A DNA stretch of 64,000 bases from RPRB01 sp035543115 (GTDB lineage: Bacteria; Myxococcota; Myxococcia; Myxococcales; Myxococcaceae), in assembly GCA_035543115.1 (NCBI GenBank), contig DATKKF010000008.1, positions 13,315-77,314 of the forward strand. Direction: 5' to 3'. Shown piece after piece: positions 51,939 to 59,722 of this stretch. Position numbers and translations under genes: made by a program. Positions within the stretch are counted from its first letter, which is position 1. The number at the start of each line of letters is the position of its first letter. The notes beneath the pieces were generated by a model. It had not been told where the DNA came from and searched no databases. It saw only the letters and a program-made list of their open reading frames with translations.

Positions 51939-52091
51939 GGCTTCCTCGTCCCGCTGTCCCACCTCTGAACGGGCGTCCAGAGGAGCCGCTCCAGAACCGC
52001 GGCCTTCCGACACCTTACGGGCCGGTCATGGGAGATCAACTTTTCGAGCGCGAGCGGCCCGGGGGGGCCGAAAACCCGAGCGGGACCGGGC

Positions 52092-53108
52092 CTATCCGGA
52101 GGTGTCCTCGTCCACCTCGGTGTCCACCCCGGCGTCGGCCGTGGCCTTTCGCTGGATGCCGAAGCGGTCGAGCGCGTCGGCGATGCCCTCGGGCTTGTCA
52201 GCGTCGGGGAGGTGCCCCTCCGGCGCCTGGATGGCAATGGGCTTTCCCACGTCCTTGATGCGCTCGTCGAGCAGCACGTGAAGCTGGGCCGGAGCGATGC
52301 CCTTCTCGCCTGGGACGGCGAGGGTCCCGTCGAGGTGGGCGCGGAGGACGACGGCGGTGGCCGAGTCGACCAGCACCTCGCCCGCGAGCTTCTTCGGCTG
52401 CCGCTGGTCCATGAAGCGCTGGCGGCGGGCGCTGTCCTCGTCGAGCCCTCCGCGGGCATAGGCGACCGGTGGCGGCGTTCCTCCCTTTGTGGCCTTGACC
52501 TGCGCCGGGGCGTCGGCGAGGCGGACGGTGTAGCGAACCGCGGGACGTCCCTCGACCGAGGTGGGCCCATCGAGCGCGAGCTCGAGCCGGCCCTGGAAGA
52601 GACCATCCAGCTCCCGGAGCGCGCCGGCGATCTCGTCGCGGGTGCGCTCGGCGATGCCGCGGTCGCGGAGGCGGAGGCGGTACTTCCCGTACTTGCTGCG
52701 GGCGAAGACCTGCCCCCGGGCACGAACGACCTCCAGTCCCTGGTCGCGGCTGTTGTCGATGCGGGCGTGGAAGTCGCCGGAGACGCCGCCGGCGGCCGAC
52801 TCGAGGAGCCGGTTCTCGGTGAGCTTCACCGTGTCCTTCCCGGCGGTCCAGGTGAACGAGACCTCCGCGCTGAACCGCTGCGGCCCCACCCGCTCGGTCA
52901 CCTCGGCGGGACCCATGTCCAGCACCCGGTGGGCGAGCTTGGGGTCCGAGCCGAGCTTCTGGGCGTCGAGGCTCTCCTTGGCCGAGGCGACCACCGCCGG
53001 CGGAGCTTCCGGCGAGAAGATGCGCTCCTTGGCTGCGCGGTCGACCGGGTCGGTGCAGGCAGCGAGCAGCGCCAGCCCGGCGGTGAGGAGACGGGAAGAG
53101 TGCGGCAC
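52092..53108 (-). CDS. Lipoprotein of unknown function
   Basis: A 338-residue lipoprotein: signal peptide PHSSRLLTAGLALLAACTDP with lipobox LAAC. The mature part is beta-rich and contains RFSAEVSFTWTAGKDTVKLTENRLLE, then DFHARIDNSRDQGLEVVRARGQVFAR and KLAGEVLVDSATAVVLRAHLDGTL, resembling periplasmic LolA-like or DUF-type beta-fold proteins seen in Myxococcota. The C-terminus is acidic. GTG 53108 is preferred; GTG 53129 would add seven residues, and the TAGGGT just upstream of 53108 fits a near-leaderless start at that point. Function unknown. Confidence 0.72.
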   Translation of the reverse strand: MPHSSRLLTAGLALLAACTDPVDRAAKERIFSPEAPPAVVASAKESLDAQKLGSDPKLAHRVLDMGPAEVTERVGPQRFSAEVSFTWTAGKDTVKLTENRLLESAAGGVSGDFHARIDNSRDQGLEVVRARGQVFARSKYGKYRLRLRDRGIAERTRDEIAGALRELDGLFQGRLELALDGPTSVEGRPAVRYTVRLADAPAQVKATKGGTPPPVAYARGGLDEDSARRQRFMDQRQPKKLAGEVLVDSATAVVLRAHLDGTLAVPGEKGIAPAQLHVLLDERIKDVGKPIAIQAPEGHLPDADKPEGIADALDRFGIQRKATADAGVDTEVDEDTSG

Positions 53109-53176
53109 GGAACGCGGCGACCCTAGCACGGGACTTCCGCCCGGAACCGGGACGTGGTGAGAAGCGTCCCGCCACC

Positions 53177-53890
53177 GTGCAGAACCTCCGCGACAAGCTC
53201 CTCAAGGCCGGTCTGGTCACGGCCGAGCAGGCAGAGAAGGCCACCGAACCGACTCCGCGTCCCGAGCGGCGTCGCGAGCGCCCGGACCGCCCCGCGCCGG
53301 CGTCCGGGAAGACGGGCGGCCCGTGGATGGTGGTGCGGCCGCAGCCGCTGTCCACCATCCCCAAGCTTCCCCCGCTCGCCGGGAGCAAGGCCTCGCAACG
53401 GCTGGAGGCCAGGCGCCAGCTGGAGCACGATCGTCAGCTCCGTGAGCGGGTGCTCGCCGCGCAGGTGGCGGTCGAGCCGGGCGAGCGGACGTTCCACTTC
53501 GTGACCCGGAAGAACCGGTTGCGCCGACTCGAGCTGTCCGACGCGCAGGCCGAGGCGCTCGAGCAAGGCCGGCTGGCAGTGGTGGAGCGGCCGGACCCGG
53601 CGCAGATCGAGCACGCGCTGGTGCCGGCCGAGCTCGCGCTGTCGCTGGTCGCGGAGTTCCCGAAGGCGGTGCGCTTCCTGAACGCGCCCGGCGCGCCGGT
53701 GGGCTTCCTCACCGACGAGGAGGTCAAGGCGCGCGCCGCGGCCGAGGCCGCCGAGACCCCCGAGGAGCGGGCCGCCGCCGACGCGCCCGAGAGCGAGGAC
53801 CAGCGGGCCGAGGAGGCAGCCGACGCCTCCGAGGCGGTCGCGCCGGTCGAGGCGACCGCCGCCGGGCGGTCGGGCAGCGACGCGCCCTGA
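53177..53890 (+). CDS. DUF2058 family protein
   Basis: A 237-residue protein of the DUF2058 (YaiL-like) family, whose members have been described as nucleoprotein or polynucleotide-associated. It opens MQNLRDKLLKAGLVTAEQAEKA, the family N-terminus, and has RTFHFVTRKNRLRRLELSDAQAEALEQGRLAVVE near the middle. The last ~60 residues are a low-complexity Ala/Glu/Asp tail. GTG 53177 is the start. It is divergent from the lipoprotein gene with a 68-base gap. Biological role unknown. Confidence 0.75.
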   Translation: MQNLRDKLLKAGLVTAEQAEKATEPTPRPERRRERPDRPAPASGKTGGPWMVVRPQPLSTIPKLPPLAGSKASQRLEARRQLEHDRQLRERVLAAQVAVEPGERTFHFVTRKNRLRRLELSDAQAEALEQGRLAVVERPDPAQIEHALVPAELALSLVAEFPKAVRFLNAPGAPVGFLTDEEVKARAAAEAAETPEERAAADAPESEDQRAEEAADASEAVAPVEATAAGRSGSDAP

Positions 53891-53994
53891 GCCCCGCGGT
53901 GGCCTCGAGGGGGCGGGCGCCGGGTCTTCAGGGCGTCACATCGAGCGCAGGATTCGACGCGCCATCCGGCGGCGACGATGACAGTTCGGTGCGC

Positions 53995-54675
53995 ATGACC
54001 GGGAACGACTGGACAGCGGCACTCGAGGCGACCGGACACGGAGTCATTCGAGGGCTCCTCGAGCCGACCGAATGCGCCGCCACCGCCGCGCTGTACGACG
54101 AGCCCGGCCGCTTCCGCTCGAAGGTCGTGATGGCGAGGCACGGCTTCGGTCGAGGCGAGTACCAGTACTTTGCCCATCCGCTCCCCGAGCGCGTGTCGGC
54201 GCTCCGCCGGTCGCTGTACGAGGCGCTGGTCCCGGCGGCGAACCGCTGGGCGGAGGCGCTCGGCAAGGTGACCCGGTACCCGGACCGGCTCGAGGAGTAC
54301 CTCGACCGCTGCCACGCCGCGGGCCAGACCCGGCCCACTCCCCTGCTGCTCCGCTACCTGCCGGGGGACTTCAACTGCCTGCACCAGGACCTCTACGGGC
54401 CGGCGGCGTTCCCTTTCCAGGTGGCGGCGCTCCTCAGCAGGCCCGAGGTGGACTTCACCGGCGGCGAGCTCGTGCTCACCCAGCAGCGTCCCCGGATGCA
54501 GTCGCGGGTGGACGTGGTGCCGCTCGCGCAGGGAGATGCCGTCGCATTCGCGGTCGACGAGCGGCCCGTCCAGGGGGCCCGCGGCCTGTACCGGGTGCGG
54601 ATGCGGCACGGCGTCAGCGAGGTCCGCACCGGCCGCCGGCACACACTGGGGATCATCTTCCACGACGCGGAGTGA
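53995..54675 (+). CDS. 2-oxoglutarate/Fe(II)-dependent dioxygenase
   Basis: A 226-residue double-stranded beta-helix oxygenase. Iron ligands are His130 and Asp132 (CLHQDLYG) and His205 (MRHGVSEV); Arg215 (GRRHTLGIIFHD) is the probable 2-oxoglutarate contact. The fold motifs FPFQVAALLS, FTGGELVL and GDAVAFAVDERPVQG are in the expected order. It resembles prolyl-4-hydroxylase-like or AlkB-unlike small dioxygenases of bacteria; the substrate is not evident. ATG 53995 is favoured over upstream starts, which lack family resemblance and would add low-complexity residues. Confidence 0.85.
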   Translation: MTGNDWTAALEATGHGVIRGLLEPTECAATAALYDEPGRFRSKVVMARHGFGRGEYQYFAHPLPERVSALRRSLYEALVPAANRWAEALGKVTRYPDRLEEYLDRCHAAGQTRPTPLLLRYLPGDFNCLHQDLYGPAAFPFQVAALLSRPEVDFTGGELVLTQQRPRMQSRVDVVPLAQGDAVAFAVDERPVQGARGLYRVRMRHGVSEVRTGRRHTLGIIFHDAE

Positions 54676-54690
54676 GCCGTCCGCGCAGGC

Positions 54691-55175
54691 TCATCGGCGA
54701 GGCGCGGCGATCGCTTCGACCTCGACGAGGAGGTCATCCCGGACGAGGGACTTCACCTCGACCAGCGTGCTCGCTGGACGGGGGCCATCACCGAGGAAGC
54801 GTTCGCGGGACCTCGCGGAAGACGGCAACTTGCGAGGCGTCGCGCACGTCCCAGTTGAGCTTGACGACGTCGGCGAAGGACGCCCCGGCCGACTCGAGCC
54901 CCGTCTGCAGATTCCGGAACACCTGCTCGGTCTGGGCTCGGACGCCACCCGGACCCACCACGTTGCCCTTCGCGTCGAAGGCGACCTGTCCGGCGACGTA
55001 CACCATGCGCCCGGCAGGAACGTCAACCACGTGGGTGTAGCCTCGGGGAGGGGCGAGTCCGGGCGGATTGGAGAAGGTCGAAGCAGGCATGGTGGATCCT
55101 CCGGAGTGAGCGCAGGAGAGGGCGCCGGCGACGAGCAAGGCGGGGGTCAGGGGGAAGCGCTGCCCTGCGCCGCAC
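54691..55175 (-). pseudogene. RidA-family lipoprotein broken by two single-base insertions
   Basis: The body is a clear RidA (YjgF) enamine/imine deaminase: PASTFSNPPGLAPPRGYTHVV, VYVAGQVAFDAKGNVVG, QTEQVFRNLQTGLESAGASF and VVKLNWDVRDASQVAVFREV. There the frame must change by one base at the GGG run at 54807-54809 to continue RERFLGDGPRPASTLVEV and VEVEAIAAP. Upstream, a lipoprotein signal (TPALLVAGALSC) has no in-frame start; dropping one base from the GGGGG run at 55150-55154 joins it to GTG 55175 and RRRAALPL. So two extra C/G bases in homopolymers break one gene. Sequencing error or recent pseudogene. An exported RidA is unusual. Confidence 0.72.
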
Positions 55176-55649
55176 GGGCGAGCTGCTCCGTTGAGTGACG
55201 TTGCCCCGGGAGGAGGGCGGGTTCCATCTCGGTGACGGTCCGGGCAGGGACCAGGCTGGCCTCGCCCCGGGCGTTCGCGGTTCATCACGGGAAACCCCGT
55301 CTTCCCCGGAGCGACGGCACGATCGGAACGCCAAGTTGCATCCCACGTCCCGAAACGGCCAGTCGCCCGGGAGCGGACCGGCGCGTGGTGGCTCCCGAGC
55401 GTTCCAAGAAGCTTCCCAAACCGCGTTGGCGAAGCCGTTTGGAATGCCCGACGACTGCCCGGCGGCCCCCCCCGTTCCTCGGAGATCGTTCGGGGACACC
55501 CGATTGCACTCCACGTTCCGAAAATGGTCCGGAGCGCCGGACATCGTCCATGCGCGCTGCCCAGAGCGCCCCGAGTGGCGCAGGCCCTCCGGAAGCGCAC
55601 CGCGACCGAGCACCCTGCCTGGACGTCTTTCCCAGGGCCATTCCGGTGC
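55176..55649. other. Non-coding stretch with short imperfect repeats
   Basis: 474 bases without a supported gene on either strand. It has two diverged copies of a 23-24-base word (55336-55358 and 55504-55527; pattern TTGCA..CCACGT.CCGAAA) and, between them, an inverted repeat CCAAAC/GTTTGG (55416-55421 and 55437-55442) around a 15-base loop. GC content is a little lower than in neighbouring genes. Open frames across it are Arg/Pro/Gly-rich shadows. It could be a decayed repeat element or the promoter region of the RidA-like gene. Confidence 0.5.
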
Positions 55650-56867
55650 TCAAGACCGGTCGACGACCGGGAAGTCGAACGAGACGAGCTCGCCGTACTT
55701 GAGCCCCGTGCCGGTGTTCATGAGGACGATCTGTTCCTCCCGATCGATCGCTCCGCTGGCCACGAGCTTCTTGATGCCGGCCCAGACCGCTCCACCCTCC
55801 GGCGCGGCGAAGACGCCCTCGCTGGAGGCGATCTCCCGCATCCCATCGAGCGCTTCGTCGTCGGTGACGGTCAGGGCCGTCCCACCCGAGCGGCGAATCA
55901 GGCCGAGCATGAGCGAGTCGGCGACGGCCGCCGGAACGCGAAGGCCACCGATCCGGGTGTGGGCGTCGGCCACTGCCGGCGCGTGGTCGAGCCCCTGCTG
56001 GAAGGCCCGGACGATGGGAGCGCAGCCTTCGGTCTGCACGGCGATCATCCGCGGACGCCGGGAACCGATCCAGCCGAGCTGCTCGAGCTCCTCGAGCGCC
56101 TTCCAGATGCCGACCAGCCCCGTGCCGCCACCGGTGGGATAGACGAGGATGTCCGGGACGCTCCAGCCGAGCTGCTCCACCAGCTCGAGGCCCATGGTCT
56201 TCTTCCCCTCGGCGCGGTAGGGCTCCTTGAGGGTCGAGAGGTCGAACCAGCCTTCCTCGGCGGCACGCCTCCGGACCCAGGCACCGCAGTCGTTGATCAG
56301 GCCCCGGACGAGGACCACCTCGGCGCCGCAGACGCCGCACTCCTTCTTGTTCAGCTCCGGTGCATCGACCGGCATGTAGACGTGGGCCTTCAGTCCCGCC
56401 CGGGCGGCGTAGGCGGCGAGCGCCCCGCCGGCGTTCCCGGCCGTCGGCAGGGCGAGGTCACACGCGCCGAGCTCGGCAGCACGGGACAAGGCGGCGGAGA
56501 TGCCTCGCGCCTTGAAGGAGCCGGTCGGATTGCTGCCCTCGTCCTTGAGCAGAAGACGCTTCAGCCCGGCCCGGGCGCCGAGCCGGGGCACGGGAAGGAG
56601 CGGCGAGTCCCCCTCTCCCAGCGAGACGATGTGTCGCGTCTCCCGGACCGGCAGCAGCTCGCGCCAGCGCCACATGCCGCGGGGGCGCGCGGCGACCGAC
56701 TCCTTGGTGAGGCTTCGCGCCGCCCGCTGGAGGTCATAGCGGGCAAGGAGCACCTTGCCACAATCGGGGCAGAGGTTCTGGAGACGGTTCGCGTCGTGCT
56801 CGCGCCCGCAGGCGCTGCACTGGAGGTGGGTGAGCGCGCTTCCGGTATAGAAGCTCGAGGTGGCCAT
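55650..56867 (-). CDS. thrC: Threonine synthase
   Basis: Converts O-phosphohomoserine to threonine, the last step of threonine synthesis. The 405-residue PLP enzyme carries a small N-terminal zinc ribbon (Cys17, Cys20, Cys33, Cys36) common in short-form ThrC, then LGEGDSPLLPVPRLG, the PLP lysine Lys119 in SNPTGSFKARG, TAGNAGGALAAYAARAG and the phosphate loop PTGGGTGLVG. ATG 56867 (MATSSFYTG) was chosen over an upstream in-frame ATG that adds 17 non-homologous residues. No riboswitch or attenuator is evident. Confidence 0.93.
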   Translation of the reverse strand: MATSSFYTGSALTHLQCSACGREHDANRLQNLCPDCGKVLLARYDLQRAARSLTKESVAARPRGMWRWRELLPVRETRHIVSLGEGDSPLLPVPRLGARAGLKRLLLKDEGSNPTGSFKARGISAALSRAAELGACDLALPTAGNAGGALAAYAARAGLKAHVYMPVDAPELNKKECGVCGAEVVLVRGLINDCGAWVRRRAAEEGWFDLSTLKEPYRAEGKKTMGLELVEQLGWSVPDILVYPTGGGTGLVGIWKALEELEQLGWIGSRRPRMIAVQTEGCAPIVRAFQQGLDHAPAVADAHTRIGGLRVPAAVADSLMLGLIRRSGGTALTVTDDEALDGMREIASSEGVFAAPEGGAVWAGIKKLVASGAIDREEQIVLMNTGTGLKYGELVSFDFPVVDRS

Positions 56868-57002
56868 CGACGGCACCGTAGCCGAGCAGCGCCCCAGCCG
56901 GTCCAGGGCTCGATTCACTGTCCTGGCGCCGGCCGGGTCCGACGCAGCGGAAGAGGAGCGTCCCGCTCGGCTCGGCCGCGAGCAGCATGAGCTCCATCGC
57001 CG

Positions 57003-58181
57003 TCAGCCGAAGGCGTCGATCCCGGTGATGGCCTTCCCCAGCACCAGCGTGTGCACTTCGTGCGTGCCCTCATAGGTCAGCACCGACTCGAGGTTCAGCG
57101 CGTGCCGGAGCGGCGGCAAGTCGTCGGTGATGCCGTTGGCCCCGAGGATGGTTCGCGCCGACCGCGCGATCTCCAGCGCCGACCGCACGTTTGCCCGCTT
57201 TGCCAGCGAGACCAGCACCGGGCTCGCCTGCCCCTGGTCCTTGAGCCGCAGCAACCGCAGCCCGAGCAGCTGCGCCTGCACGATGCGCTCCAGCATGTCC
57301 GCGAGCTTCTCCTGGGTGAGCTGGAACGACCCGATCGGCAGGTCGAACTGCCTCCGCTGCAGTGCGTAGTCCCGCGCCGCCTCGAAGCAGGCGATCGCCG
57401 CGCCCGTGACCGCGAAGGCGATGCCCGCCCGTGCGTTGTTCAGGCAGCTCAGTGGACCGCGCAGCCCCTGGACTCCCGGGAGCACGTTCCGCTCGGGGAC
57501 CCGCACCTCGGTGAAGGACAGCTCGGCGGTCCACGACGCCCGGAGGGACAGCTTCCCGGGAATCTCCTTCGCCACGAAGCCCGGCATCCCCTTCTCCACC
57601 AGGAAGCCGCGCACCGACTCGGGGCCACCGTCGCCCGTCTTGGCCCACACCACTGCCACGTCGGCCACCGTGCCGTTGGTGATCCACGCCTTGCTGCCCT
57701 CGAGCACCCAACCCTCGCCGTCACGCACCGCCCGCGTGCGGAGGCTCGCCGGGTCCGAGCCCGCATCGGGCTCGGTCAGCCCGAAGCAGCCGATGGACGT
57801 CCCTCGTGCCATCGCCGGGAGGAAGCGCTGCTTCTGCTCCTCCGAGCCCCAGGAATGAATCGGGTACATCGCCAGCGAGCCCTGCACCGAGGCGAAGCTC
57901 CGGAGGCCCGAGTCGCCGCGCTCCAATTCTTGAAGTCCGAGCCCGTACGCCACGTTGCTCACCCCGGCGCAACCGTACCCGGACAGGTTCGCGCCCAGGA
58001 CGCCGAGCTCGCCCAGCCGCGGGATGATCTGCGCGGGGAACGTCCCCTCGCGGAAGTGCCGCCCGATGACCGGAAGCACCTCCGCGTCCACCACCCGCGC
58101 CACCGCCTCCCGCACCGCCCGCTCGTCCGCTGACAGCGCGTCGTCCAGCCGGTACAGCGCCTCGACTCCGCTCCGCTCCAC
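57003..58181 (-). CDS. gcdH: Acyl-CoA dehydrogenase, glutaryl-CoA dehydrogenase type
   Basis: A 392-residue FAD acyl-CoA dehydrogenase. FGLTEPDAGSDPASLRTRA (flavin-binding) and KAWITNGTVADVAVVWAKT are present; the catalytic Glu lies in LTYEGTHEVHTLVLGKAITGI, the distinctive C-terminal motif of glutaryl-CoA dehydrogenase (oxidative decarboxylation of glutaryl-CoA in lysine/tryptophan breakdown). The SLSGYGCAGVSNVAYGL-like and YALQRRQFDLPIGSFQLTQ segments also fit. GTG 58181 follows GAGGAGG at 4 bases; GTG 58196 is an alternative. It lies 25 bases downstream of the phosphofructokinase gene on the same strand. Confidence 0.82.
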   Translation of the reverse strand: MERSGVEALYRLDDALSADERAVREAVARVVDAEVLPVIGRHFREGTFPAQIIPRLGELGVLGANLSGYGCAGVSNVAYGLGLQELERGDSGLRSFASVQGSLAMYPIHSWGSEEQKQRFLPAMARGTSIGCFGLTEPDAGSDPASLRTRAVRDGEGWVLEGSKAWITNGTVADVAVVWAKTGDGGPESVRGFLVEKGMPGFVAKEIPGKLSLRASWTAELSFTEVRVPERNVLPGVQGLRGPLSCLNNARAGIAFAVTGAAIACFEAARDYALQRRQFDLPIGSFQLTQEKLADMLERIVQAQLLGLRLLRLKDQGQASPVLVSLAKRANVRSALEIARSARTILGANGITDDLPPLRHALNLESVLTYEGTHEVHTLVLGKAITGIDAFG

Positions 58182-58205
58182 GTCGCCTCCTCGCACCCGG
58201 GTTGC

Positions 58206-59273
58206 CTAGAGCGGCAGCACGCCCTCGACCTGCTGGAGCAGCTGGAGCCGCCGGGCCATCACCGGGCTCGACCCGTCCTCGAGGGCGGCGGTCTCTTGCA
58301 GCACCCGCTCCAGCGGGAATCGCTTCACCGAGCCGTCGGGCGTCGAGACACCCCCGGGCAGGGGCGCATTCCAGGCCACCATCTCGTCGGTCACTCCCTC
58401 GAGCAGCCCCACCACCGCGGCGAACGCGAGCCGAGCCGACACCATCCGGTCGAGGAAGCTCGGGTGTCCGCCGCGCACCACGTGCCCGAGAACCACCGCC
58501 CGGACCTCCACCTGTCCGAGCAGCTCCTCCACCCGGCGGACCAGCCGGGTGCAGGGAATCTCCACCCCCTCGGCCTTGATCACCAGCACCCGCCGCTTCC
58601 CGCGGACGAATCCCTGCTGGATGACCGAGGCCACTGCGCGGACGATCGCCTCCTCGTCGCGCTGCTGCTCGCGGAACAGCACCGCGTCCGCCCCCACCGC
58701 CACCGCCGAGGCCATCGCCAGGTACCCGCAGGCCCGCCCCATCACCTCCACCACGAACGCCCGGTGGTGCGCCCGGGCGGTGTCGTCCACGTGGTCGCAG
58801 GCCTCGACGATGGTGTTCAGCGCGGTGTCGGTCCCGATGGCCAGGGCGGTGCATCCGATGTCGTTGTCGATCGACGCTGGGATGCCCATCACCCGGACGC
58901 CGTGCTCGCGGACCAGCGCGTGCGCCCCGGTGAGCGAGCCGTTCCCGCCGATGACCACCAGACTCTCGACGCCTGCCGAACGAAGCGCGTCCGCAGCGCG
59001 CGCCCGTCCTGCCGCCTCGCGGAAGCGCGCGCTCCGGGCCGAGCCGAGGATGGTGCCGCCCTGGCTCCCGAGCACGTCGAGTCCCGGCTCGCCGAGAAGC
59101 GCGCACGGGCCCGGCACCACCTCCACCATCCGCCCGTCGATGAGGCCCTCGTAGCCGTCTCTCACGCCGAGGAGCCGTACGCCCCGCGCCGCGCAGGTCT
59201 TCGCCGCCGCCCGGAGCGCCGCGTTCATCCCCGGGCTGTCCCCGCCCGAGGTGAGGAGCGCCAGCGTCCTCAT
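58206..59273 (-). CDS. pfkA: 6-phosphofructokinase with GGNGS active-site variant
   Basis: Phosphorylates fructose-6-phosphate in glycolysis. The 355-residue group-A PFK has ALLTSGGDSPGMNAALRA, QGGTILGSAR, VVIGGNGSLTGAHAL (canonical GGDGS; here Asn111 replaces Asp), IPASIDNDIGCTALAIGTDTALNTI with catalytic Asp136, and EVMGRACGYLAMASAVAVGAD. The Gly after Asn111 points to ATP rather than pyrophosphate as donor. The SIDND and GxGSLTGA wording is closer to eukaryotic-type PFK than to E. coli PfkA. It follows a small membrane gene with a 4-base overlap and precedes the acyl-CoA dehydrogenase gene. Confidence 0.88.
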   Translation of the reverse strand: MRTLALLTSGGDSPGMNAALRAAAKTCAARGVRLLGVRDGYEGLIDGRMVEVVPGPCALLGEPGLDVLGSQGGTILGSARSARFREAAGRARAADALRSAGVESLVVIGGNGSLTGAHALVREHGVRVMGIPASIDNDIGCTALAIGTDTALNTIVEACDHVDDTARAHHRAFVVEVMGRACGYLAMASAVAVGADAVLFREQQRDEEAIVRAVASVIQQGFVRGKRRVLVIKAEGVEIPCTRLVRRVEELLGQVEVRAVVLGHVVRGGHPSFLDRMVSARLAFAAVVGLLEGVTDEMVAWNAPLPGGVSTPDGSVKRFPLERVLQETAALEDGSSPVMARRLQLLQQVEGVLPL

Positions 59274-59659
59274 CCGGGCGCTCCCTTCTGGGGGACGCGC
59301 CCGGGCCGGTGCGCGCGCCGGTGCAGCAGAAGCGCCGCCCCGAGCACGGCCGCCGACAGAAAGTAGGCGAACGGCAGGACGCGCTTCCCCAGGTGCATCT
59401 TCTCCAGTCCCTCGGCCACCAGCACCGTCATGCCCAGCAGCTCGGCAACGATCTCCGCCCCGGCGGGCTGGCCCCCGGGCTGCAGCCGCTCCCAGCCCGC
59501 GAGGCCGAGCAGCAGCACCGCCGCCACCCCGGCCAACCAGGGAAGCGCTCCGCCACCCTGCTCCTCGCTCAGGCCGAGGTAGACCAGGCCGAAGCCAGCG
59601 ATGGCGTGGCTCATCGCCTGGAACCGCCGGATCCGCTTGCGCGCCTGGCTGTGCAGCAT
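59270..59659 (-). CDS. Small membrane protein coupled to pfkA
   Basis: A 129-residue protein with four hydrophobic segments (SHAIAGFGLVYLGL, LPWLAGVAAVLLLGLAG, IVAELLGMTVLVAEGLE and VLPFAYFLSAAVLGAALLL). It has a basic N-terminus (HSQARKRIRRF) and a basic Arg/His/Pro tail. No family recognised. Its stop overlaps the pfkA start by 4 bases, so translation of the two is probably coupled, although a functional link to glycolysis is not implied by the sequence. Confidence 0.72.
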   Translation of the reverse strand: MLHSQARKRIRRFQAMSHAIAGFGLVYLGLSEEQGGGALPWLAGVAAVLLLGLAGWERLQPGGQPAGAEIVAELLGMTVLVAEGLEKMHLGKRVLPFAYFLSAAVLGAALLLHRRAHRPGRVPQKGAPG

Positions 59660-59722
59660 GGCTCGGCGGCGGACTCTGCCACGCTCCCGGAGCCGGTGCC
59701 GCTCCGGCTAGGGTGCCGCCCC

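Noticed and set aside
52060..52080. CGGCCC/GGGCCG hairpin with AAAA after the lipoprotein stop
   Set aside because: For the minus-strand gene the T-run lies on the wrong side of the hairpin, so it is not a convincing intrinsic terminator.
52028..52258. Plus-strand ORF starting MGDQLFERERPGG
   Set aside because: The first residues look protein-like, but after about 20 codons it becomes Arg/Pro-rich and overlaps the lipoprotein gene antisense. No ribosome site.
56734..56997. Minus-strand ORF MELMLLAAEPSGTLLF overlapping the thrC start
   Set aside because: Only the first ~25 codons lie outside thrC; the rest is an out-of-frame shadow of thrC. No ribosome site or homology.
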